Of a stretch of DNA of 59,402 bases, positions 1 to 9,399 are shown one piece after another. Origin of the DNA: Rhodospirillaceae bacterium (GTDB lineage Bacteria; Pseudomonadota; Alphaproteobacteria; Azospirillales; Azospirillaceae). A program made the translations under genes and the position numbers. The stretch covers positions 1 through 59,402 of the forward strand of contig JAJUIU010000014.1 of the NCBI GenBank assembly GCA_029267445.1, in the 5' to 3' direction. The stretch's first letter is position 1, and every line of letters begins with the position of its first letter. The notes beneath the pieces are model-generated. The model was not told the DNA's origin and searched no databases. It saw only the letters and a program-made list of their open reading frames with translations.

Positions 1-141
1 CAGCCCACGGCCGTCAGCCGCCAGCAGGCGGCCCCGGCTCCGCAGCCGCCGCTGGCGGTGGAGCCGGCGCCGCGCGCCAAGGCCCCGGCCGAGGACGACC
101 ACCTGGACATCCCCGCCTTCCTGCGCCGTCAGGCGAACTGA
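1..141 (+). CDS. ftsZ: Cell division protein FtsZ, C-terminal tail (partial)
   Basis: The window opens inside this gene; frame 1 is open to the TGA at 139-141. Only the last 46 residues are present: a Pro/Ala-rich spacer ending in DDHLDIPAFLRRQAN. The LDIPAFLRRQ block is the conserved C-terminal peptide by which FtsZ, the tubulin-like GTPase of the Z ring, binds FtsA and ZipA-type partners. The position directly upstream of lpxC matches the alphaproteobacterial division/cell-wall cluster. The GTPase core is outside the window, so nothing can be said about it. A strong hairpin terminator follows the stop. Confidence 0.93.
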   Translation, partial: QPTAVSRQQAAPAPQPPLAVEPAPRAKAPAEDDHLDIPAFLRRQAN

Positions 142-165
142 GGACGGTCTTTCCCGACGGATCAC

Positions 166-198
166 GGGGCCGGTGCACGCGCGCCGGCCCCGTTTTTT
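166..198 (+). terminator. Rho-independent terminator after ftsZ
   Basis: GGGGCCGG (166-173) pairs with CCGGCCCC (184-191) across a 10-nt loop and is followed by GTTTTTTC. This is a classical intrinsic terminator 25 bp past the ftsZ stop, so lpxC probably has its own promoter in the following gap. Confidence 0.85.
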
Positions 199-456
199 CG
201 TCCCCGGAAAGTCTTTCGCGAGTAGTTCGCGCGTCATGCTGCGACGCGAAAGCAGTGACGGAGATCACAGGCAGGACAAGGCCCGGCGTTTCACTGCGCC
301 GCCGTAACAATCGGTAACAAAGAGTGATTTGAGACGGGACTCGGGCACTGTTATCTCACCAGCGTGGCTTTCCGGTTGCTGCACTGCGGTCAGGACCCCG
401 TCCAGGACCGCGGCCAGGGCCGGTTCCGCCGACACGATGAAGAAGAACAGACACGC
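199..456 (+). promoter_or_regulatory. lpxC upstream region with CGTTTCAC/GTAACA words
   Basis: Together with the terminator this is a gene-free stretch of about 315 bases. It is the only place an lpxC promoter can lie. It holds CGTTTCACTG (287-296), then CGTAACAATC (303-312) and GGTAACAAAG (313-322), the last two being adjacent decamers. CGTTTCAC and CGTAACA resemble the repeated decamers before the 2H phosphoesterase at 5.3-5.4 kb. No confident -10/-35 pair was found. Reading frames here are shadows. Confidence 0.35.
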
Positions 457-1362
457 ATGTCCGTCCAGCACACCCTCAAGGCTCCGATCGACTGCACCGG
501 CGTCGGCCTGCACTCCGGCAAGCGCGTCGCGCTGACGCTGACGCCGGCGGCCCCCGACACGGGCGTCGTCTTCCTGCGCACGGACCTTCCGGCGGAGCGG
601 GCGCTGATCCCGGCCCGCTGGGACCGGGTCGTCGACACGCGTCTGTGCACTGTCGTCGCCAACGAGCAGGGCGCTTCCGTCGGCACGGTGGAGCATCTGA
701 TGGCGGCCCTGCGCGGCTGCGGCGTGGACAACGTCGTGGTCGAGCTGGACGGGCCCGAAGTCCCCATCATGGACGGCAGCTCCGAGCCCTTCATCTTCCT
801 GATCGAATGCGCCGGCCTCAAGGCCCAGGACGCGCCGCGCCGGACCATCCGCGTGCTGAAGGAGGTGCGGGTGGAGGATGGCGGCAAGCTGGTGTCGCTC
901 GCCCCCTCCCCGGTCGCCAGCTTCCATGTGGAGATCGAGTTCGACAGCGCCGCCATCCGCCGGCAGGAGGGCGTGCTGCGCCTGATCGGCCCGGACAGCT
1001 TCAAGAACGAGGTCTGCCGCGCCCGCACCTTCGGCTTCCTGCACGAGGTGGAGGCCATGCGCAAGGCGGGCCTCGCGCGCGGCGGCTCGACGGAGAACGC
1101 CATCGTGATCGACGGCGACCGCGTGCTGAACGAAGGCGGCCTGCGCTACACGGATGAGTTCGTGCGCCACAAGATCCTCGACGTGGTGGGCGACCTCTAC
1201 ATGGCGGGCGCCCCGATCGTCGGCCATTTCCACGGCGTGCGCCCCGGCCACGCCATGAACAACCTGCTGCTCCGCGCCCTATTCGCCGACGCCACGGCCT
1301 GGCGCTGGGAGTCGGAGGCCGCCCCCGTCTGGGAGGCGGAGCGTCTGGCCGCCATCGCCTGA
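457..1362 (+). CDS. lpxC: UDP-3-O-acyl-N-acetylglucosamine deacetylase LpxC
   Basis: Catalyses the committed step of lipid A synthesis in the cytoplasm: zinc-dependent removal of acetate from UDP-3-O-acyl-GlcNAc. The product is 301 aa, normal for the family. Visible motifs are GVGLHSG near the start, the first zinc-ligand helix VEHLMAAL, EVPIMDGSS (substrate loop), RHKILDVVGDL with the His and Asp zinc ligands, and GHFHGVRPGH with the catalytic His. The frame is open further upstream (from 364), but homology begins at MSVQHTLKAP, so the ATG at 457 is chosen. It sits between ftsZ and bamD, as in other alphaproteobacteria. Confidence 0.96.
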   Translation: MSVQHTLKAPIDCTGVGLHSGKRVALTLTPAAPDTGVVFLRTDLPAERALIPARWDRVVDTRLCTVVANEQGASVGTVEHLMAALRGCGVDNVVVELDGPEVPIMDGSSEPFIFLIECAGLKAQDAPRRTIRVLKEVRVEDGGKLVSLAPSPVASFHVEIEFDSAAIRRQEGVLRLIGPDSFKNEVCRARTFGFLHEVEAMRKAGLARGGSTENAIVIDGDRVLNEGGLRYTDEFVRHKILDVVGDLYMAGAPIVGHFHGVRPGHAMNNLLLRALFADATAWRWESEAAPVWEAERLAAIA

Positions 1363-1387
1363 ACGGGCCCTGTCGATCCATCGGAAT

Positions 1388-1425
1388 CCGCCCGCCTTTC
1401 GCCTGGAAGGCGGGCGGTTCGTTTT
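1388..1425 (+). terminator. Rho-independent terminator after lpxC
   Basis: CCGCCCGCCTT (1388-1398) pairs perfectly with AAGGCGGGCGG (1407-1417), with an 8-nt loop, followed by TTCGTTTT. It lies 25 bp past the lpxC stop. Confidence 0.88.
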
Positions 1426-1498
1426 AGGGTCCGGCGCTGCGTGGCACCACCGGACCGCACGGACGAATGGCGCTTGGCGACGGCGCGGTTCCGCGTGC

Positions 1499-1504
1499 TA
1501 TAAG
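1499..1504 (+). promoter_or_regulatory. Candidate -10 element for bamD
   Basis: TATAAG lies 38 bp upstream of the bamD ATG, just after the lpxC terminator. A TTGGCG about 19 bp upstream is a poorly spaced -35 candidate. It is supported only by sequence resemblance and location. Confidence 0.35.
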
Positions 1505-1542
1505 GTCCCGCACTTACGCCTGATCGTGGCAGCCTGGATACG

Positions 1543-2361
1543 ATGCTCCGTTCCTTCCGTTCCGCCCGCGCGAAGCTCACGCTTGTCCCCGCGGCCCTTC
1601 TGTTCCTGTCCGCCTGCTCCTCCACCGAGGAAGAGGTCCCCTACATCGAGCGGCCGGTCGAACAGATCTATACCGAGGCGGCGAACGCCATCGATGGCGG
1701 CAACTATCTGAAGGCGGCCGTCCTCTTCAACGAGGTGGAGCGGCAGCACCCCTACTCGCAGTGGGCCGTGCGCGCGCAGCTGATGGCCGCCTATGCCCAC
1801 TACTCGGTCCTGCAGTACGACGAGGCGATCGAGACGCTGGACCGCTTCATCCAACTGCATCCGGGCAACCGGAACGTGGCCTACGCCTTCTACCTGAAGG
1901 GCCTCAGCTACTACGAGCAGATCACCGACGTGCGGCGCGACCAGTCGACGACGCAGAGCGCGCTGGAGGCCCTGCAGGAGGTGGTGCGCCGCTTCCCGAC
2001 CTCGCCCTACGCCCGCGACGCCAAGCTCAAGATCGACCTCGCCCGCGACCATCTGGCCGGCAAGGACATGGAGGTCGGGCGCTACTACATGGCCACGCAG
2101 AACTACATGGCGGCCATCAAGCGCTTCCGCCGCGTGGTCGACGAGTACCAGACCACCAGCCATGTGCCCGAGGCGCTGCACCGCCTGACGGAGGCCTATC
2201 TCGCGCTCGGCATCCTGGAGGAGGCGCAGGTCGCCGCCGCCGTGCTGGGCCACAACTATCCGGGCAGCGAATGGTACGTGGACACCTACGACCTGATGAC
2301 CGGCAGCGTCCGGGAATCGGAGCAGGGTTTCCTGTCCCGCGCCTGGAACTGGGTGTTCTGA
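1543..2361 (+). CDS. bamD: Outer membrane protein assembly factor BamD
   Basis: Lipoprotein of the BAM complex that inserts beta-barrel proteins into the outer membrane. The 272-aa product starts with a lipoprotein signal ending LSACSS (lipobox, Cys about residue 24). Tetratricopeptide-like helices follow: GNYLKAAVLFNEVERQHPYSQWAVRAQ, then repeated YDEAIETLDRFIQLHPGN-type units, the usual BamD (ComL/YfiO) architecture. Length is typical. It is placed lpxC-bamD-recN, a conserved alphaproteobacterial order. The ATG at 1543 gives the complete signal peptide. Confidence 0.95.
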   Translation: MLRSFRSARAKLTLVPAALLFLSACSSTEEEVPYIERPVEQIYTEAANAIDGGNYLKAAVLFNEVERQHPYSQWAVRAQLMAAYAHYSVLQYDEAIETLDRFIQLHPGNRNVAYAFYLKGLSYYEQITDVRRDQSTTQSALEALQEVVRRFPTSPYARDAKLKIDLARDHLAGKDMEVGRYYMATQNYMAAIKRFRRVVDEYQTTSHVPEALHRLTEAYLALGILEEAQVAAAVLGHNYPGSEWYVDTYDLMTGSVRESEQGFLSRAWNWVF

Positions 2362-2417
2362 TGACGCTCCGGCCCGCCCTCCAGCCGGGAGGCGGGCCCC
2401 TGCCCGCCTGAGGCGCC

Positions 2418-4088
2418 ATGCTGGTCGCCCTGTCCATCCGCGACGTGGTCCTGATCGAGCGGTTGAACCTCGCCTTCAGGCCGGGGCTCTGCGTGCTGAC
2501 GGGTGAGACCGGGGCCGGCAAATCCATCCTGCTGGACGCGCTGGGGCTGGCGTTGGGGGCGCGCGGCGACAGCGCGCTGGTGCGCCACGGCGCGGATCAG
2601 GCGGCTGTCACGGCCGAGTTCGACCTCTCATCCCGTCCCGACCATCCGGTCTTCGCCATCCTGCGCGAGCAGGACCTGGAGGCGGAGGACACCCTCGTGC
2701 TCCGCCGCACCGTCACCACCGACGGTCGCTCCCGCGCCTTCGTCAACGACCAGCCGGTGGGCGTCACCCTGCTGCGCCGGCTGGGGGAGACTCTGGTGGA
2801 GGTGCACGGCCAGTTCGAGACGCACGGCCTGTTGGACCCGCGCACCCATCTGGGCCTGCTGGACGCCTATGCCGGCCTGGGCGACCGGGCGAAGGCCGTC
2901 GATTCGGCCTGGCGCGCCTGGCGTCAAGCCGAACAGGCCCGCACCCGCGCCGCCGAGGACGCCACCCGCGCCAGGGCGGAGGAGGATTATCTGCGCCACG
3001 CCGTGGCCGAGCTGGACGCCCTCGATCCCCACGAGGGGGAGGAGACGGAGCTGGCCGACAAGCGGATCATGCTCCAGAACCGCGAGAAGCTGGTCGAGGC
3101 CATGGACCAGGCCTATGCGGAACTGGCGGGGGAGCGCGGGGCGGAACGCTCCATCGCCGCAGCGTTGCGCGGGCTGAACCGGATCGCGGACAAGACGGGG
3201 GGCCTGCTCGATCCCGTCATCGCGGTGCTGGACGAGGCCTCCGTCCAGCTCGAGGAGGCGTCCCGCGCCCTCCAGGGCCTCTCCGCCAACGTGGACATGG
3301 ATGGCGGCTCCCTCGACCGGATCGAGGAGCGGCTGTTCGCGCTGCGCGCCGCCGCCCGCAAGCACGGGGTGGAGGTGGACGGCCTCGCCCCGCTGCGCGC
3401 CGAGATGGCGGGCAGGCTGTCGCTGATCGAGGACCAGGGCGACATCCTCCAGAAGCTCGGCCGTGCGGCGGAGGAGGCCAAGGCCGCCTATGCCAAGGTG
3501 GCGGAGGATCTGTCCAAGGCCCGCGCCGCCGCCGCCGGCAAGCTCGATTCGGCCGTCGCCGCCGAGCTCAAGCCGCTCAAGCTGGAGAAGGCCCGCTTCA
3601 CCACACGGGTGGTCCGGGCTGAGGAGTCCGGCTGGGGGCCCGACGGCATCGACGACGTGGCCTTCACCGTCGCCACCAACCCCGGCGCCCCGCCCGGCCC
3701 GCTCGCCAAGATCGCGTCGGGCGGCGAGCTCGCCCGCTTCATGCTGGCCCTCAAGGTGGTGCTGGCCCAGGTCGGCACCGTGCCCAGCCTCGTCTTCGAC
3801 GAGGTGGACACCGGCATCGGCGGCGCCGTGGCAGACGCCGTGGGCGAGCGCCTCGCCACCCTGGGGCGCGGCCTCCAGGTTCTGGTCGTCACCCACAGCC
3901 CCCAGGTGGCCGCGCGCGGCAGGCACCACTGGCAGGTGCGCAAGCGGGCGACGGACGGCCGCGCCGTGACCGAGGTGGTGGAACTCTCCGACGCCCAGCG
4001 CCGGGAGGAGATCGCCCGCATGCTCTCCGGTGCCGAAATCACCGAAGCCGCCCGCGCCGCCGCCGAGGCGCTGATCGGGCGGGGTTGA
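2418..4088 (+). CDS. recN: DNA repair protein RecN
   Basis: SMC-like ATPase that acts on DNA double-strand breaks before RecA-dependent repair. The 556-aa length is typical. Visible are Walker A GETGAGKS (about residues 29-36), a long central coiled-coil region rich in Ala/Glu/Arg, the ABC signature ASGGELARF, Walker B SLVFDEVDTGIGG and the switch VVTHSPQVAA. The start ATGCTGGTCGCC is 56 bp after bamD, so it is probably co-transcribed. In related genomes ligA often follows directly; here about 1.9 kb of extra genes separates them. Confidence 0.96.
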   Translation: MLVALSIRDVVLIERLNLAFRPGLCVLTGETGAGKSILLDALGLALGARGDSALVRHGADQAAVTAEFDLSSRPDHPVFAILREQDLEAEDTLVLRRTVTTDGRSRAFVNDQPVGVTLLRRLGETLVEVHGQFETHGLLDPRTHLGLLDAYAGLGDRAKAVDSAWRAWRQAEQARTRAAEDATRARAEEDYLRHAVAELDALDPHEGEETELADKRIMLQNREKLVEAMDQAYAELAGERGAERSIAAALRGLNRIADKTGGLLDPVIAVLDEASVQLEEASRALQGLSANVDMDGGSLDRIEERLFALRAAARKHGVEVDGLAPLRAEMAGRLSLIEDQGDILQKLGRAAEEAKAAYAKVAEDLSKARAAAAGKLDSAVAAELKPLKLEKARFTTRVVRAEESGWGPDGIDDVAFTVATNPGAPPGPLAKIASGGELARFMLALKVVLAQVGTVPSLVFDEVDTGIGGAVADAVGERLATLGRGLQVLVVTHSPQVAARGRHHWQVRKRATDGRAVTEVVELSDAQRREEIARMLSGAEITEAARAAAEALIGRG

Positions 4089-4140
4089 CCTCAAAAGAAG
4101 ACTTCGGCAGGCTTGTTGCAACCTTTATGGAAGTGCTGAC

Positions 4141-4833
4141 ATGCCAGATAACCTAGCAACGCTGCGTGCTCAGTACGCCCGACTCAAGGGCATTGAACAG
4201 GCAACGTTCGGAAGCAGTGCTGTACGCACTGCGATTGTTAGAGATTTTAACTCAATAGTCAGGAAAATTTCATCTGTCACCTCAGAAGACTTCGCCGATT
4301 TTCTTGTAAATGACCCGATCGTACACGATGAGAGCAAATTTATTCCAATGGCGATATTCGACAGCAAATTAAAACAGACAATAAACGTATTAAATTACAG
4401 CTATAATTTGTCTAATCGGATTATTGAAATTGGGAGTCTTTACAATGCAATCCACGATGAAGAGCTGAAAAATAGATGCTCTGACCTTCTTTCAGCAGTA
4501 TCTGCTTTTGACAGGGTTATAAATCAGGCGACGCTCGTATTAGAAGATCGCATCAGACGCAAGCTGTCGTACACTGGTGGACTTACTGGTGCGCAACTAA
4601 TAAATAGCTTCATAAAGGCTGATCTGTCTACGACCACATTGAAGTTGAGCGATGACGAAGGTGAGCACAGAGGATTTTGTGACATCATGCGCGGTATTAT
4701 GTCCGCTTTAAGAAACCCAACCCATCATACAATAACTGAGAAGTTTACCAGAGAAGATGCTTTGAAGATCTGCGGCTTTATCGACAACCTCTTAAGGATT
4801 GTTGATGGCGGTACGGTCATTCGGAGTGTTTAG
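4141..4833 (+). CDS. HEPN-like protein of the TIGR02391/Ymh type, AT-rich (acquired)
   Basis: 230-aa product. The C-terminal part carries FCDIMRGIMSALRNPTHH (residues 179-196) followed by EDALKICGFIDNLLRIVD. This resembles the hypothetical TIGR02391/'Ymh' family, in which an RNPxxH-like signature precedes an EDAL..L helix. RNPTHH fits the RNxxxH ribonuclease motif of the HEPN superfamily, many of whose members are toxin or anti-phage RNases. The N-terminal half is helical and not recognised. Base composition is very different: several 60-base lines are 28-45% GC against about 70% around it, and rare A/T-ending codons abound, so it was probably acquired. Activity is inferred. It could also be an inactive scaffold. 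Confidence 0.7.
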   Translation: MPDNLATLRAQYARLKGIEQATFGSSAVRTAIVRDFNSIVRKISSVTSEDFADFLVNDPIVHDESKFIPMAIFDSKLKQTINVLNYSYNLSNRIIEIGSLYNAIHDEELKNRCSDLLSAVSAFDRVINQATLVLEDRIRRKLSYTGGLTGAQLINSFIKADLSTTTLKLSDDEGEHRGFCDIMRGIMSALRNPTHHTITEKFTREDALKICGFIDNLLRIVDGGTVIRSV

Positions 4834-4834
4834 A

Positions 4835-4859
4835 GAATTTTTTCGCACAGGATTTTTTC
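4835..4859 (+). repeat. T-rich 10-bp direct repeat after the HEPN gene
   Basis: GAATTTTTTC (4835-4844) and GGATTTTTTC (4850-4859) are repeated with a 15-bp period between the HEPN-like stop and the next gene. There is no hairpin, so it is not a normal terminator. It marks the end of the AT-rich segment. Confidence 0.5.
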
Positions 4860-4922
4860 AGGATGCCTATTCGGTATAGCCGCGATGAAACTGAACGCGT
4901 TCTGGGACAGGAGCTTCCACCC

Positions 4923-5198
4923 ATGAGCGGCGAGAACCCGAGCGGCGAGAACCCGATCAGCTACGATCCCGCGACCGACATGCTGTGGGTCGAGCTGCGT
5001 GAGTGGCCCGGTGCCGGCACCGCTAGCGATACCGCCGCCGTGGGTGGAGAAGACGCCGAGACCGACCTTGTCGTGCATTACGCCGCCGACGGCGAGCCCT
5101 GGGCCTGGGAGATCGAGCATGCCTCCACACGTCCCGATCTGGTGGCGCGCGCCTTGAGGGAGGTGCGGGCTCGTCGTCTGCCCGCCCGGGCCGCCTGA
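4923..5198 (+). CDS. DUF2283-like small protein
   Basis: 91 aa from the ATG at 4923. This start has AGGAG 9 nt upstream; an in-frame ATG at 4863 would add 20 residues and is the alternative. The core reads ISYDPATDMLWVEL...DLVVHYAADGEPWAWEIEHAS, matching the DUF2283 pattern (YD...D.LYI.L ... .VDYD..G...GIEI..AS). That family has unknown function and often sits near toxin-antitoxin or mobile genes. Its start has a tandem 15-bp duplication giving SGENPSGENP. GC is back to the host level. It lies 89 bp after the HEPN-like gene on the same strand; pairing as antitoxin is only a guess. Confidence 0.65.
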   Translation: MSGENPSGENPISYDPATDMLWVELREWPGAGTASDTAAVGGEDAETDLVVHYAADGEPWAWEIEHASTRPDLVARALREVRARRLPARAA

Positions 5199-5281
5199 AC
5201 CGCCGCCGCCGCTGTTGTTGCTGGACAAAATTCCTACAACCACCTAAGCTCCTCCCCATCGGCGGGCGGGGTTTGTCCGCG

Positions 5282-5425
5282 CGGTGTTACGGTACGGCCC
5301 CTGGGGCGGAAAAACGTATCACGACGTAACACGGCGTATCACAAGGCCCCCCCGCTGCCCCCCGGGTGAAACGAAACGGCGGATTCGGCCGAAAACCTTT
5401 CACGGCGTTTCACAGCGTTTCACAA
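5282..5425 (+). repeat. Phased decamer repeats CGTWWCACNN (8 copies)
   Basis: Plus-strand tandem triplets lie at 5315-5344 (CGTATCACGA, CGTAACACGG, CGTATCACAA) and 5396-5425 (CCTTTCACGG, CGTTTCACAG, CGTTTCACAA), each with exact 10-bp phasing. The triplets are 81 bp apart, close to eight helical turns. Minus-strand copies lie at 5282-5291 (CGTAACACCG) and 5364-5373 (CGTTTCACCC). The last triplet ends 20 bp before the ATG of the 2H phosphoesterase. Such helically phased words suggest cooperative binding of a regulator on one DNA face. The binder is unknown. Confidence 0.8.
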
Positions 5426-5444
5426 CGGCCGTCGCGAAGGCTGC

Positions 5445-5957
5445 ATGGACTACGCGCCCATCATCCTGACCCTCAAGCTGGACCCCGAGGCCTTCGCCCG
5501 GTTCGACGGGCTGCGCCGCCTGTGGTTCCCGCCGGAGCGGAACCTGATCCCCGCCCATGTCACCCTGTTCCATCATCTGCCCGGCACGCGGCTGCCGGAG
5601 CTGCGGGACGACCTGAAGCGGGTCTGCCGCGACATGGCCCCGATCGCGGTGGAGGTGGCGGCCGTGAAGTCCATCGGCCGGGGTGTCGCCTACATGCTCC
5701 GCTCCCGCGATCTGGAGGACCTGCGCGACCGGCTGGCCGACCTCTGGTCGGACTGGCTGATCCCCCAGGACCGGGAGGGCTTCCGCCCGCACATCACCGT
5801 GCAGAACAAGGTGGACCCGAAGGTGGCCAAGGACACGCTGGCCCGACTTTCGGCCGACTTCCGCCCCACCACCATCGTTGGCGAGGGGCTGCTGCTCTGG
5901 CGCTACCGCGACGGCCCGTGGGAGGCGGCGGGGGAGATCGTGTTCCGCAGCCGGTGA
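5445..5957 (+). CDS. 2H phosphoesterase, 2'-5' RNA ligase family protein
   Basis: 170-aa member of the 2H (two-histidine) phosphoesterase superfamily, whose members ligate or open 2'-5' or 2',3'-cyclic phosphates in RNA. The two signature motifs are HVTL (residues 38-41) in the N-terminal lobe and HITV in the C-terminal lobe, where the preceding GFRP is also typical. Length is standard for ThpR/LigT-like proteins. The start ATGGACTACGCG has GAAGG 7 nt upstream. It stands directly upstream of ligA (63-bp gap). The phased decamers in front suggest dedicated control. The exact substrate cannot be told from sequence. Confidence 0.85.
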   Translation: MDYAPIILTLKLDPEAFARFDGLRRLWFPPERNLIPAHVTLFHHLPGTRLPELRDDLKRVCRDMAPIAVEVAAVKSIGRGVAYMLRSRDLEDLRDRLADLWSDWLIPQDREGFRPHITVQNKVDPKVAKDTLARLSADFRPTTIVGEGLLLWRYRDGPWEAAGEIVFRSR

Positions 5958-8180
<2,223 letters not shown>

Positions 8181-8198
8181 CGGCGGACGGGCGTCTTC

Positions 8199-8223
8199 GG
8201 AACCGACCACCGCCAGACAGGTT
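8199..8223 (+). promoter_or_regulatory. Candidate EcfG general-stress promoter for the PhnA-like gene
   Basis: GGAAC (8199-8203), 16 nt, then GGTT (8220-8223), about 100 bp before the ATG at 8324. The alphaproteobacterial general-stress sigma factor EcfG recognises GGAAC-N16/17-CGTT; only the first base of the -10 differs. The same arrangement occurs before both PRC-barrel genes in this window. Confidence 0.55.
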
Positions 8224-8323
8224 AGGGCGCCGAGGGGCAGCTGGGACCGCGCCCCGCCGTCGTCCCCGCCAGCGCCCCTGGGCGGCCTCGACACGGTGGC
8301 GCTGCCGTCCCGAGGAGAGGCCG

Positions 8324-9226
8324 ATGACTCGTGTGCACACCTACGATACCGGAGCCGGAACCAGCGGCGGCGCCGGGGTGGAGATCGTCCCCGCCGCGCG
8401 CCGCATCTCCTGGGGGGCCGTGTTCGGCGGCGTCGTCCTGGGGCTGGCCATCAACCTGCTGCTCAGCCTGCTCGGCATCGGCATCGGGCTGACCACGATC
8501 GACCCGACCCAGGCCGCCGGCACGCCCTCGGCCAGTTCCTTCGGGATCGGTGCCGCCATCTGGTGGATCGTCAGCATGCTGGTGGCGATGTTCGTCGGCG
8601 GCTACACCGCCGCCCGGCTGGCCGGCGTGTTCCAGAACGGCGACGGCGTGCTTCACGGGCTGATCACCTGGGCCTTCCTGCTGCTCGTCACCTTCTATCT
8701 GCTGACGTCGGCCATCGGCGGCATCATCGGCGGCGCCTTCAGCACGCTGGCGGGCGGCGTCCAGGCGGCGGCCGGTGCGGCACCCGAGGCGGCCGACGCG
8801 GCCCAGAGTGCGGGCATCGGCGGACAGCAGGTCGCCCAGCAGGTCGACCGGATCATCGCGGAGGGGGCGCCCGACGCGTCGGAGCAGGAGGTCACCCAGG
8901 CGCGCAAGGAGCTGACCGCCATCGCACCCCAGTTCCTGCGCGGCGGGGAGCAGGCCGAACAGGCCCGGCAGCAGGCGACCGACATCCTGGCCCGCATCGC
9001 CGGCGTGCCGCCGGCGGAGATCCAGCAGCGCGTGGACACGGCCCTTCAGCAGGCCGAGGCCCAGGTCCGGCAGACGGCGGAGACGGCGGCCGACGCCGCC
9101 AGTTCCGCGGCGATCTGGGGCTTCGTCGCCCTGGCCCTCGGCGCGGTGGCGGCCGGTCTCGGCGGCCGCACCGGCACCCGGCGTCTCGCGGACACGCCGA
9201 CCACAGGGGACGCCGCCCTGCGCTGA
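8324..9226 (+). CDS. PhnA-like multi-pass membrane protein
   Basis: 300 aa, inner membrane. The N-terminal region RRISWGAVFGGVVLGLAINLLLSLLGIGIG is the hallmark of proteins often annotated 'PhnA-like' in rhizobia and Azospirillum; their function is unknown. There are membrane segments at about residues 27-52, 70-95 and 110-135, then an Ala/Gln/Glu-rich helical stretch likely outside the membrane, then a last hydrophobic segment (IWGFVALALGAVAAGLGG). The start is set by the strong GAGGAG ribosome site 7-10 nt before ATG 8324. The candidate EcfG promoter upstream and the lack of partner genes suggest a stress-induced envelope protein. Confidence 0.7.
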   Translation: MTRVHTYDTGAGTSGGAGVEIVPAARRISWGAVFGGVVLGLAINLLLSLLGIGIGLTTIDPTQAAGTPSASSFGIGAAIWWIVSMLVAMFVGGYTAARLAGVFQNGDGVLHGLITWAFLLLVTFYLLTSAIGGIIGGAFSTLAGGVQAAAGAAPEAADAAQSAGIGGQQVAQQVDRIIAEGAPDASEQEVTQARKELTAIAPQFLRGGEQAEQARQQATDILARIAGVPPAEIQQRVDTALQQAEAQVRQTAETAADAASSAAIWGFVALALGAVAAGLGGRTGTRRLADTPTTGDAALR

Positions 9227-9399
9227 GGCATGGCGGGGGCCGATGTCCCCATCGGATGGCGGATTCCGCCACGGGATGGCGGCCGGGGCGACGACACTCG
9301 TCGTCCTGGCCCGGCGCCCCCAGGGAATCCGCCACTCCCTCTGACGGCATGCGGCTTGCTTCCGGCTGGGGCGGAACCACAGCTCCGGAAAAAGCCGCC

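Noticed and set aside
265-1251. 328-aa minus-strand open frame opposite lpxC
   Set aside because: Pure antisense shadow in GC-rich coding DNA; composition dominated by Ala/Arg/Asp/His with no motif, while lpxC on the other strand is fully supported.
5315-5427. CRISPR array at the decamer repeats
   Set aside because: Repeat unit is only 10 bp with no spacers and no cas genes; better explained as phased regulator sites.
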